NCBI GenBank assembly: GCA_900472485.1
Contig: UCII01000022.1
Location: forward strand, 1-41,420
DNA length: 41,420 nt
Direction of reading: 5' to 3'
Source of the DNA: Hyphomicrobiales bacterium
Lineage (GTDB): Bacteria > Pseudomonadota > Alphaproteobacteria > Rhizobiales > Rhizobiaceae
Part shown: in pieces, positions 34,842-41,420 of the stretch
Numbering within the stretch: the stretch's first letter is position 1
Layout: each line of letters starts with the position of its first letter
Notes under the pieces: model-generated
What the model saw: the letters and a program-made list of their open reading frames with translations, nothing else
What the model was told of the DNA's origin: nothing
Databases searched by the model: none
Translations under genes and position numbers: made by a program

Positions 34842-35219
34842 ATGAACTGGTCACAGGATGAGCTTTCGAAGATCGACGAGGCAGACGATCTGAAGATTGC
34901 GCCATTTCGCGAGGATGGTATCACCTACGGCACCCCGACCTGGATCTGGGAGGTTGTCGTCGATGGCAGTCTCTACGTGCGCGGCTACCATGGTCGGAGG
35001 TCTCGCTGGTATCAGGCGGCAGTCCGTCAGAAGGCCGGCCGGATCATCGCAGCAGGCGTGACACGAGAGGTCGCTTTCGAACCGGTTGAAGGGTCGATCA
35101 ACGACCGCATCGACGATGCCTATCGCGCTAAATACGGCAAGAGCCAATACCTAGCTCCGATGATCAGCGCTCAAGCGCGTGTTGCTACCGTGAAGATCGT
35201 TCTGCGCGAGAATTTGTGA
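34842..35219 (+). CDS. DUF2255-family protein
   Basis: The 125-residue protein resembles the DUF2255 family of small cytoplasmic proteins. Marks are YGTPTWIWEVVVDGSLYVRG, YHGRRSRWYQAAV and YRAKYGKSQYLAPM. The family has no established function; its fold may be related to nitroreductase-like or flavin-binding split barrels, but this is uncertain. The ATG at 34842 follows AAGGA by five bases; the ATG six bases earlier is too close to that site. It precedes the aldo/keto reductase gene by 116 bases on the same strand. Confidence 0.78.
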   Translation: MNWSQDELSKIDEADDLKIAPFREDGITYGTPTWIWEVVVDGSLYVRGYHGRRSRWYQAAVRQKAGRIIAAGVTREVAFEPVEGSINDRIDDAYRAKYGKSQYLAPMISAQARVATVKIVLRENL

Positions 35220-35335
35220 GGAAGCCGCCGGATCGGGATGATCTTCGCGCTACGCAATCGTCTGAGGAATGCAACGCGCCTGCCGCATCGCAGTGACGTC
35301 GGCCATTCGGCAGCAACTCGAAGAAGGAGAGCAAT

Positions 35336-36319
35336 ATGATCAAGCGTAAACTGGGCCAGGGTCTGGAGGTTTCCGCCTTGTCGCTCGGCGCTATGGGCTA
35401 CGGTAAGGCGCGCGAGCTTCCTGACCGGGCGGAAATGGTCGCCCTTCTTCGCACTGCGGTCGAACGCGGCATGGATTTTTTCGATACCGCCGAAGTTTAT
35501 GGCCCGTGGACGAATGAGGAAATGGTGGGAGAGGCGCTCGCCCCCGTCCGCGACAAGGTCAAGATCGCCACGAAATTTGGCTGGGACATCGATCAGGAAA
35601 CAGGCCGGCATCGTGGTGGGGTCAACAGCAAGCCGGCGCAGATTCGCCGCTCTATCGAAGGCAGCCTGAAGCGTCTGCGCACTGACCATATCGATCTCTA
35701 TTACCAGCACAGGGTCGATCCCGAAGTGCCGATAGAAGATGTCGCGGGGACGGTGAAGGATCTGATCGCGGAAGGAAAAGTATTGTGGTTCGGCTTGTCA
35801 GAAGCCGGCGCTCAGTCCATTCGGCGGGCACATGCCGTGCAGCCGGTTGCGGCATTGCAGAGCGAATATTCCCTCTGGACCCGCGAACCTGAGGCCGAAA
35901 TCATTCCGACCATCGAGGCGCTCGGTATCGGGCTCGTTCCCTACAGCCCGCTGGGAAAAGGATTTCTGACCGGCACGATCGACGTCAATACCAAGTTCGA
36001 CAGTTCCGATATCCGGGCCGAAACTCCTCGCTTCTCGGAGGAAGCCCGCATTGCCAACCAAAAGCTGGTCGACCTGATCCGCAAGATCGGCGAGAAGCAT
36101 GGCGCGACACCGGCGCAGGTAGCGCTAGCCTGGCTCTTGGCCCGGAAGCCCTGGATTGTTCCTCTGTTCGGCACGCGCAAGCTCGAGCGGTTCGAGGAGA
36201 ACATCGGCGCATTGGATATTGCTCTGGATCAGTCCGATCTCGACGAAATCGAACAGGCCAATATCGTGATCCAGGGCGCCCGCTACCCAGAGGCCATACT
36301 GCGCCGTTCTGGACTCTGA
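35336..36319 (+). CDS. Aldo/keto reductase
   Basis: The 327-residue (beta/alpha)8 protein has the full catalytic tetrad: D50 and Y55 in FFDTAEVYGPW, K80 in KIATKFGW and H125 in DLYYQHRVD. The C-terminal segment PLFGTRKLERFEENIGA matches the NADPH-binding region of AKR families close to YajO/Tas and AKR13. It reduces aldehydes or ketones with NADPH. AAGGAGA lies seven bases before the ATG. The gene belongs to a cluster of redox and detoxification genes. Its natural substrate is unknown. Confidence 0.93.
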   Translation: MIKRKLGQGLEVSALSLGAMGYGKARELPDRAEMVALLRTAVERGMDFFDTAEVYGPWTNEEMVGEALAPVRDKVKIATKFGWDIDQETGRHRGGVNSKPAQIRRSIEGSLKRLRTDHIDLYYQHRVDPEVPIEDVAGTVKDLIAEGKVLWFGLSEAGAQSIRRAHAVQPVAALQSEYSLWTREPEAEIIPTIEALGIGLVPYSPLGKGFLTGTIDVNTKFDSSDIRAETPRFSEEARIANQKLVDLIRKIGEKHGATPAQVALAWLLARKPWIVPLFGTRKLERFEENIGALDIALDQSDLDEIEQANIVIQGARYPEAILRRSGL

Positions 36320-36460
36320 GTATCGTCGATGCCAGGCCCAGGCCGCTTTGGCGGGCATGCACTAACTCTCAGCTGATCGGCAAAGTCGCGTCCATCCTCG
36401 TGCATGCGAGGCGTCTGACGGGATGGATGCTCCACAACAATCAAATCGAAGGGAATGTCA

Positions 36461-37255
36461 ATGAAACGGATCTTGGCGGCCACGGCGATCTCGCTCACGA
36501 TGGGCGAGCCTGTCTTTGCTCAGGAAGGAATGGGCGGCGGAGCTATGCCAGAACATGCCTCGTCATTGACGACCGGCGACATCCGTTCGGTATCGCCCGC
36601 TCTCGGCCGGTACACCGAAGAAGATGTGGTTGGAAATCTGTGGCAGCGGCCACAGCTCTCGCGACGTGATCGCAGCATTGTTACGCTGTCGGTCCTGATC
36701 GCCCGAAACCAGGGTTTCGATCTGAGGCATTATGTAAATGTCGCTCTCGATAGCGGCGTCACTCCGAGTGAAGTCTCGGAGATCATAACTCATCTTGCCT
36801 TCTATTCAGGATGGCCGAATGCCATGTCTGCCATCGCCGTGACGAAGGATGTGTTTGCCGAACGCAATATTGCGGCCACTAAGCTTCCCGCGGCTTCTCC
36901 GCAATTGCTGCCTTTGAATGAGGAAGCCGAGCAGCGGCGCGCAGCGGCCGTTGAGAAAAATGTGGGACAGATTTCGCCGGGCTTGGTGCTCTTTACCGCC
37001 GAACCGCTCTTTCTCGATCTCTGGCAGCGGCCGGGTCTTGCGCCACGGGACCGGAGCCTTGTGACCGTAAGCTCGCTGATCGCTTCGGGCCAGAGTGCCC
37101 AGATCACCTATCACCTCAACCGGGCGATGGATAATGGCCTCACCGCTGAAGAAGCAGGAGAAGTCGTGGCCCAAACGGCCTTCTATGCAGGATGGCCGAA
37201 CGCGTTCTCCGCTTCGACCGTTGTCGGTGAGGTATTGCGCAACCGACCGAAATGA
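36461..37255 (+). CDS. Secreted tandem carboxymuconolactone-decarboxylase (CMD)-like protein
   Basis: This 264-residue protein begins with a Sec-type signal (MKRILAATAISLTMGEPVFA, cut after FAQ or nearby). Two CMD-like domains follow in tandem. Each has NLWQRP or DLWQRP, then RDRS-V-T-S-LIA and YSGWPNAMSA or YAGWPNAFSA. The spacing is parallel, so an internal duplication is clear. Neither copy has the CxxC pair of AhpD-type peroxidases. The family includes gamma-carboxymuconolactone decarboxylases and lactonases. An ATG at 36455 is in frame, but the one at 36461 has GAAGGG seven bases upstream. A periplasmic location is unusual for the decarboxylase branch, so the function is open. Confidence 0.87.
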   Translation: MKRILAATAISLTMGEPVFAQEGMGGGAMPEHASSLTTGDIRSVSPALGRYTEEDVVGNLWQRPQLSRRDRSIVTLSVLIARNQGFDLRHYVNVALDSGVTPSEVSEIITHLAFYSGWPNAMSAIAVTKDVFAERNIAATKLPAASPQLLPLNEEAEQRRAAAVEKNVGQISPGLVLFTAEPLFLDLWQRPGLAPRDRSLVTVSSLIASGQSAQITYHLNRAMDNGLTAEEAGEVVAQTAFYAGWPNAFSASTVVGEVLRNRPK

Positions 37256-37337
37256 ACGCCAAATTGGTCGCCGAGAGCGTGAAGGAATGGCGACGCTGAT
37301 CGGCATAATCACTGCCCCAACCGAAGCCGCTACTATT

Positions 37338-37389
37338 TCATGATCATGTGCTTTATAAATGAACATATGGTCATGAGAAGGAATCATGA
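37338..37389 (+). promoter_or_regulatory. Repeated TCATGA sites before a LysR gene
   Basis: TCATGA occurs at 37338-37343, 37371-37376 and 37384-37389, the last touching the GTG start codon. The first lies in the 10-bp palindrome CATGATCATG (37339-37348). The 33-base distance between the first two is about three helical turns. This may be an autoregulatory site of the following LysR protein, but TCATGA is a simple sequence and chance is possible. Confidence 0.3.
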
Positions 37390-38283
37390 GTGGAGCGACA
37401 GAACATCAACGACCTGATGGTGTTCCTGCTGGTCGCGAGAGAACGCAGTTTCACCAAAGCCGCCGCTAAGCTCGGAGTTTCACAGTCGGCGCTCAGTCAC
37501 ACGATTCGCCAGCTCGAGGAGCGGCTTGGCGTGCGGCTGCTGACGAGAACGACGCGCAGCGTCTCGCCAACCGAGGCCGGCGAGCGGATGCTTACCAGCG
37601 TTGGTCCACTTTTTGATGAAATCGGAACGGCGATCGATGGCCTCAACGCACTGCGCGAAAAACCTGCCGGCACCATCCGTTTGACGGCAGGCGATTACCA
37701 GATCCAGCATTACATTTGGCCGAAGCTTCGAAGCTTTCTTCACCAGTATCCGGACATCAGGCTTGAGCTGGATGTAAATTACGGCTTGCAGGACATCGTC
37801 AGCGATCGTTACGACGCAGGCGTACGTTTTGGCGAACAGATCGCCAAGGACATGATCTCCGTTCGGATCGGTCCGGATGTGCGCTTCGCGGTGGTCGCCG
37901 CGGAGTCCTATTTTGCTTCTCGGGATATCCCGGGACATCCAAAAGAGTTGACCCAGCATCGCTGTATCAATCTTCGACTTCCGACATATGGTGGTCTCTA
38001 CGCCTGGGAATTCGAGGAGCAAGGACGCGAAGTGAAGGTCAGGGTGGACGGACAGCTCGTCTTCAACACCATCTATAATGTTCTCGAGGCGGCGCTCGAC
38101 GGCTTCGGTTTTGCCTATGTCCCCGAAGATATCGCCAAGCCCCATCTCGAAACCGGGCGGCTGCACCGGTTTCTTGAGGATTATTCACCCTATTGGGAGG
38201 GTTTTCACCTGTACTATCCCAGCCGCCGTCAATCCTCTCCAGCATTTTCCCTTCTTGTGAACGCATTGCGTCATTCAACATGA
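37390..38283 (+). CDS. LysR-family transcriptional regulator
   Basis: The 297-residue protein has an N-terminal helix-turn-helix (SFTKAAAKLGVSQSALSHTI, LEERLGVRLLTRTTRSVS) and a LysR substrate-binding domain of the CrgA/DmlR-like group (LTAGDYQIQHYIWPKL onward). The start codon is GTG with AAGGA about eight bases upstream. The ATG four bases before it is in another frame. It follows the CMD-like gene on the same strand, 134 bases later, and is convergent with the next LysR gene, 16 bases apart. The likely targets are the aldo/keto reductase and CMD genes, or itself. Confidence 0.9.
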   Translation: MERQNINDLMVFLLVARERSFTKAAAKLGVSQSALSHTIRQLEERLGVRLLTRTTRSVSPTEAGERMLTSVGPLFDEIGTAIDGLNALREKPAGTIRLTAGDYQIQHYIWPKLRSFLHQYPDIRLELDVNYGLQDIVSDRYDAGVRFGEQIAKDMISVRIGPDVRFAVVAAESYFASRDIPGHPKELTQHRCINLRLPTYGGLYAWEFEEQGREVKVRVDGQLVFNTIYNVLEAALDGFGFAYVPEDIAKPHLETGRLHRFLEDYSPYWEGFHLYYPSRRQSSPAFSLLVNALRHST

Positions 38284-38299
38284 TTGGACACTGGGCGAA

Positions 38300-39214
38300 T
38301 TAAACAGCCTCCTGGCCGAAAAGTTTCGGCAATTCGCTGGCAAGAGCGTCGATCGCGAGCCTGGACCGTAACGGCAGATGCTGTGCAGCCGGCCAGACGG
38401 CATAGGCTTCGATCGTCGCACTTGGCCTGTCCGTCCAAAGTTCAACCAGTCTGCCAGCGCGTATGTGATTGCTGATGAGCCAGTGGGGCTGCCACGCAAG
38501 TCCCATGCCTTCGACCGCAGCATCCGTGATAGCTTCAAGATCATCGAAACGGAGTCTGGAACTGACGGGCACATCAACGAGGTCCCCCGATACGTCCGGA
38601 AGCCGCCAAGGTAACGCATAATCGTTGCGCCAATAGACGAGCATGTCGTGATCCCTCAACTCGGCAAGGGAATGCGGCTGTCCGCGTTCTGCAAGATATG
38701 CGGGAGACGCACACAGCGCCTTGCGCTGGCCGACGAGCCGCCGAGCGCGCAACGACGTCCCATTGCCAAGCGCGCCGTTGCGTACGGCAAGGTCGAAACC
38801 ATCGGCGATCATATCAACCTGACGATCGTTGAAGCTGAGTTCGAGTTCGAGCTTCGGATGCTGGCGAGCATAGGAACGCAGAATGGGCGCAACGCAGTAG
38901 CGGCCAAACAAGACAGGTAGTGACACGCGAAGCTTGCCAACGACCTCGCGGCGTCCCGTTTCCAAGAGGGATTCGCCCGTGCGCAATTCCTCGATGGCAC
39001 GCAGACAGCGCTCGTAATATTGCTGGCCGTCTTCAGTCAGACATTGCGTGCGCGTCGTTCGTTGAAACAGGCGGACGCCCAGCCGCTCTTCCAGCCGTGC
39101 AATGGCTTTGCCGACTGCGGAGGGCGTGAGGGACAGCCGATCGGCCGCGCGTTTGAACCCTCCAGCTTCGACCGCTTCTACAAAAACTTCTATCCCGTCA
39201 AATCTGTCGCGCAT
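38300..39214 (-). CDS. LysR-family transcriptional regulator of the divergent flavodoxin gene
   Basis: The 304-residue protein has a helix-turn-helix (GFKRAADRLSLTPSAVGKAI, LEERLGVRLFQRTTRTQC) and an effector domain of the CrgA/DmlR-type group (GKLRVSLPVLFGRYCVAPIL). It diverges from the flavodoxin-family gene across 190 bp containing a perfect T-N11-A dyad. This is the standard layout of a LysR regulator and its target. Members near redox genes often sense quinones or electrophiles, which is only an inference here. Confidence 0.91.
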   Translation of the reverse strand: MRDRFDGIEVFVEAVEAGGFKRAADRLSLTPSAVGKAIARLEERLGVRLFQRTTRTQCLTEDGQQYYERCLRAIEELRTGESLLETGRREVVGKLRVSLPVLFGRYCVAPILRSYARQHPKLELELSFNDRQVDMIADGFDLAVRNGALGNGTSLRARRLVGQRKALCASPAYLAERGQPHSLAELRDHDMLVYWRNDYALPWRLPDVSGDLVDVPVSSRLRFDDLEAITDAAVEGMGLAWQPHWLISNHIRAGRLVELWTDRPSATIEAYAVWPAAQHLPLRSRLAIDALASELPKLFGQEAV

Positions 39215-39312
39215 GGCGAAACCTTTTCAGACGCCTTTATGGCGCGATTGCGGAATTCCAGGAAGTAAAGAAGTGAAAAACAATCGCCACTACTGAATAC
39301 CATTCTAAGATA

Positions 39313-39325
39313 TTGATGAGATCAA
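39313..39325. promoter_or_regulatory. LysR box (TTGAT-GAG-ATCAA)
   Basis: A perfect inverted repeat with T-N11-A spacing lies 99 bases from the LysR start and 80 bases from the preferred flavodoxin start. This is the expected operator for LysR control of the divergent operon. A second dyad, TTGGGGC-N5-GCCCCAA (39349-39367), follows and would form a hairpin in the flavodoxin 5' leader. Confidence 0.6.
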
Positions 39326-39348
39326 GCAAATGACATTTTTCAGTGCGG

Positions 39349-39367
39349 TTGGGGCAGTTCGCCCCAA
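39349..39367 (+). promoter_or_regulatory. Seven-bp hairpin in the flavodoxin 5' leader
   Basis: TTGGGGC pairs perfectly with GCCCCAA around AGTTC, followed by AAAATCGTTT. It lies 38 bases before the preferred start. It may be a second regulator site or a leader hairpin. It does not fit T-N11-A. Confidence 0.4.
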
Positions 39368-39404
39368 AATCGTTTCCCGTCATGCGCATTTTCATTGCAG
39401 GAAG

Positions 39405-39989
39405 ATGATCAAGTTGTTGATTTCAATCGTATATGACAGTGGCTTCGGCCACACCGCGCGCGTTGCCGAGGCTGTGGCGGCCGGGATTGGTGAAGTACGA
39501 GAGGCCGAGGTGAAACTGATCGCCGTCGCGGACGGGCCGATGGACTGGGAAGCGCTCGAGCGCAGCGATGCCATCATCTTCGGATCGCCGACCTATAACG
39601 GCCTGATCAGCGCCAAGCTCAAGCAGTTCTTCGAGGATTCGACCAAGGCGGCGTGGTCGGCCCAAAAGTGGCGCAACAAGATTGCGGCCGGCTTTACGAA
39701 TTCCGGAGCCCAGCATGGCGACAAGCTGAACTCGCTCATATCGATTGCTCTATTCGCAGCCCAACACGGCATGATCTGGGTCGGCCTCGATATGATGCCG
39801 GGCAACAGCAGCAGCACCGGCAGCGTGGACGATCTCAACCGGCTGGGAAGCTGGCTGGGGGTCATGACCCAATCCAACGTGGACCAGGCCCCGAACGACG
39901 CGCCGATCGGCAGCGACTTGAAAACGGCTCAATACCTCGGCCGGCGCGTGGCGGAGACGACCCGCCGGTTCCAGCCCACCCGTCTGTAA
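39405..39989 (+). CDS. Flavodoxin-family NAD(P)H oxidoreductase (WrbA-like)
   Basis: The 194-residue protein has a flavodoxin fold. IVYDSGFGHTARVAEAV is the FMN phosphate loop, GSPTYNGLISAKLKQFFED the second FMN-binding segment, and GFTNSGAQHGDKLNSL the third, the arrangement seen in WrbA-type quinone reductases. The frame is open back to an ATG at 39330, but that part covers the leader hairpin and lacks a ribosome-binding site. The ATG at 39405 has AGGA very close, so the exact start is uncertain. The YciI-like gene follows after 17 bases and probably shares its transcript. The likely role is two-electron quinone reduction. Confidence 0.88.
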   Translation: MIKLLISIVYDSGFGHTARVAEAVAAGIGEVREAEVKLIAVADGPMDWEALERSDAIIFGSPTYNGLISAKLKQFFEDSTKAAWSAQKWRNKIAAGFTNSGAQHGDKLNSLISIALFAAQHGMIWVGLDMMPGNSSSTGSVDDLNRLGSWLGVMTQSNVDQAPNDAPIGSDLKTAQYLGRRVAETTRRFQPTRL

Positions 39990-40006
39990 ACCAAGGAAAC
40001 CTGATC

Positions 40007-40306
40007 ATGAAATTGCTTTGTCTCGACGTGCCACAGCCTGGCGCCTCGCTGGAGAAATATGGGCCGCATATGCAGGATGAGGCCCGTCACGCCTGGCAGA
40101 TGTACAAAGGCGGTATCATCCGTGACATCTACTTCAGGCAGGACCGTCCCGGTGTTGCCATCATCGCGGAAGCAGAGTCCATCGAAGCCGCCAAGGCGGC
40201 GCTTGCCGAATTCCCCCTCGCCAAGGCTGGCCTGATCGGTTGGGAGGTGATTCCGCTCGGTCCTTTTACGAACTGGGAATCGCTCTTCGCTCCCGGCAAC
40301 GCCTGA
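40007..40306 (+). CDS. YciI-like / muconolactone-isomerase-like small protein
   Basis: This 99-residue cytoplasmic protein has the dimeric alpha/beta-barrel pattern of YciI-related and muconolactone-isomerase-like proteins. Marks are MKLLCLDVPQPGASLEKYGP, AIIAEAESIEAAKAALAEFP and a C-terminal GWEVIPLGPF. Some relatives bind small aromatic or lactone compounds; most have no known activity. AAGGAA lies about eight bases before the ATG. It is closely linked to the flavodoxin-family gene and likely under the same LysR control. Confidence 0.8.
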   Translation: MKLLCLDVPQPGASLEKYGPHMQDEARHAWQMYKGGIIRDIYFRQDRPGVAIIAEAESIEAAKAALAEFPLAKAGLIGWEVIPLGPFTNWESLFAPGNA

Positions 40307-40465
40307 TCTCATCTTCGTTCGAGCGATTGGCGCGCGGCTGAGCCGCGGATGTCGAGATCATCCCCATCCAGAAGATCAATGAAGCCTGTGAGCCATGTTG
40401 AAGAGCGACGTGAACTATCGCTTCGCGATCGCCATGGCCTCGCTTAAATCCCGAGGGAACCGACC

Positions 40466-41155
40466 ATGGCAAATACAATCAAGCCCATCCTGTGTGTAGT
40501 CACCAGTCACCCGATCCGGGGCGATAGCGGCGAGCCGACCGGGTTTGCCATGGTCGAACTCACACATCCGCTGGAAGTCTTTGGCGAAGCTGGAATTCCC
40601 TACGAAATCGCTTCGATCCGCGGCGGCCACCCGCCGATCGACTTCTTCGATCTGTCCGATGCGGCCAATGCCCGCTATTGGAAGGATAAGGAGTTCCGCA
40701 GCGCGCTGGCCAACTCATTGATCCTGAAGGATCTCGATCCGTCGCGCTACTCGGCAGTCTTCTTCGCCGGCGGGCATGGCACGATGTGGGATTTTGCCGA
40801 CAGCGAGGCAGTACAAAAGGTCATCCGCGAAATCTGGGAAGCGGGCGGCATCGTCTCGGCTGTCTGTCATGGCCCCGCCGCGCTGGTGAATGCGACACTG
40901 TCCGACGGCAGTTATCTCGTGGCTGGCAAGAAGCTTGCCTCCTTTACCGATGAGGAGGAAGCCGAGGTCAAATATACGAATGTGGTTCCATATCTTCTGG
41001 CGACCACTCTCAAGCAACGCGGCGCCCTGCATCAGGCTGCGGCCAATTGGTCGGAGAACATCGTCACCGATGGCCGTTTGATCACTGGGCAGAATCCAGC
41101 TTCGGCGCATGGCGTCGGCCAAGCTCTCGTCGAGCGATTGACCGCCAGCGGCTGA
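40466..41155 (+). CDS. DJ-1/PfpI-family protein (class I glutamine-amidotransferase-like, Hsp31-type)
   Basis: The 229-residue protein has the DJ-1/PfpI nucleophile elbow AVCHGPAAL with C134 and H135, and a GEPTGFAMVEL segment carrying a glutamate near residue 23, as in Hsp31/HchA-type proteins. VFFAGGHGTMWDF is a further family mark. Relatives act as glyoxalases, deglycases or holding chaperones; which applies is not clear. A GAGGGA ribosome-binding site precedes the ATG. It fits the carbonyl and oxidative-stress theme of the neighbouring genes. Confidence 0.92.
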   Translation: MANTIKPILCVVTSHPIRGDSGEPTGFAMVELTHPLEVFGEAGIPYEIASIRGGHPPIDFFDLSDAANARYWKDKEFRSALANSLILKDLDPSRYSAVFFAGGHGTMWDFADSEAVQKVIREIWEAGGIVSAVCHGPAALVNATLSDGSYLVAGKKLASFTDEEEAEVKYTNVVPYLLATTLKQRGALHQAAANWSENIVTDGRLITGQNPASAHGVGQALVERLTASG

Positions 41156-41250
41156 GCGACGGTCTCCGGCTCCCTTTCAGCGAGCCATCCTCCGTGCACG
41201 GACCGGCAAAAGCTGAAATCACCGAGAAGCAAAATATAAAGGTTTCAGGG

Positions 41251-41420
41251 ATGAAGATCATCGCGATCGAAGAACACATCCTTCCTCACGAGGTAAAGGA
41301 TGCGTGGAACACCATACCCGGCGCCGGTGACGGGACACTCGGTCTCAATCAGGGAGTGATCGGCGAGCGGCTTGCCGATATCGGAGACCAACGGCTGGCT
41401 CTAGAGCGTTTCATGTTTTG
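41251..41420 (+). CDS. Amidohydrolase-2-type protein, 5' part only
   Basis: The frame begins MKIIAIEEHILPHEV at 41251 and is open to the window end (56 residues seen). The EEH start resembles the amidohydrolase-2 (ACMSD/gamma-resorcylate-decarboxylase-like) family, whose first metal ligands lie in this segment (ExH). The remaining metal ligands are beyond the window. It follows the DJ-1 gene by 95 bases and may belong to the same transcript. A decarboxylase or hydrolase of an aromatic compound is the likely function. Confidence 0.65.
   Translation, partial: MKIIAIEEHILPHEVKDAWNTIPGAGDGTLGLNQGVIGERLADIGDQRLALERFMF

Noticed and set aside
34619..34861. 80-codon frame overlapping the DUF2255 start
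   Set aside because: No ribosome-binding site and no protein-like pattern; it runs into the better supported DUF2255 gene in another frame.

Overview
The window looks like chromosomal or large-plasmid DNA of a member of the Rhizobiaceae (Rhizobium/Agrobacterium group). The base composition is GC-rich (about 60% by eye). Most genes encode ABC uptake systems, LysR and ROK regulators and small-molecule catabolic enzymes. There is a complete urtABCDE urea-transport operon, and two intergenic mosaic palindromic repeats resemble the RIME/REP elements of that family. I saw no rRNA, tRNA, CRISPR array, insertion sequence or phage gene. The genus assignment rests on recognition of gene families and repeats, not on a search.

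Region 1 (151-8250) is a nitrogen-heterocycle-like uptake and catabolism locus. A minus-strand operon encodes an NMT1/THI5-type binding protein, an ABC ATPase, an ABC permease, a CodA-type amidohydrolase, a GlcD-like FAD-linked oxidase and a flavodoxin-fold NAD(P)H oxidoreductase. From the ATPase onward the genes overlap or nearly touch. A LysR gene diverges from the operon, with a perfect T-N11-A dyad in the shared promoter. A creatininase-family hydrolase lies convergent to the LysR gene.

Region 2 (8468-18790) joins a sensor to a transporter. A 1129-residue hybrid histidine kinase has a whole NCS1 nucleobase-permease-like domain and an eight-cysteine cluster at its N-terminal side. It overlaps the gene for its likely REC-LuxR partner. 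Divergent from the kinase is urtABCDE. The shared 230-bp promoter holds two ACGT sites exactly 10 bp apart. This is the best candidate in the window for an uncharacterised regulatory system: a transporter-like receptor that may couple an N-compound signal to urea uptake.

Region 3 (18791-25455) holds a small hypothetical gene, an AT-richer stretch of nearly 900 bp without a convincing gene, an AcrAB-type RND efflux pair without an outer-membrane channel or adjacent regulator, and a secreted protein of unknown function.

Region 4 (25597-34447) is a carbohydrate module. It has a CUT1 ABC transporter (binding protein, two permeases, ATPase), a ROK regulator and a sugar-phosphate isomerase-like TIM barrel in one minus-strand operon. 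A Gfo/Idh/MocA dehydrogenase gene diverges from it, and a second ROK regulator is convergent with the dehydrogenase. The operon promoter carries a dyad over the -10 box.

Region 5 (34842-41420) groups small redox and detoxification genes: a DUF2255 protein, an aldo/keto reductase, a secreted double carboxymuconolactone-decarboxylase-like protein, two LysR regulators, a flavodoxin-family reductase, a YciI-like protein, a DJ-1/PfpI protein, and the start of a metal-dependent amidohydrolase cut by the window edge. The second LysR gene diverges from the flavodoxin gene across another perfect T-N11-A dyad.
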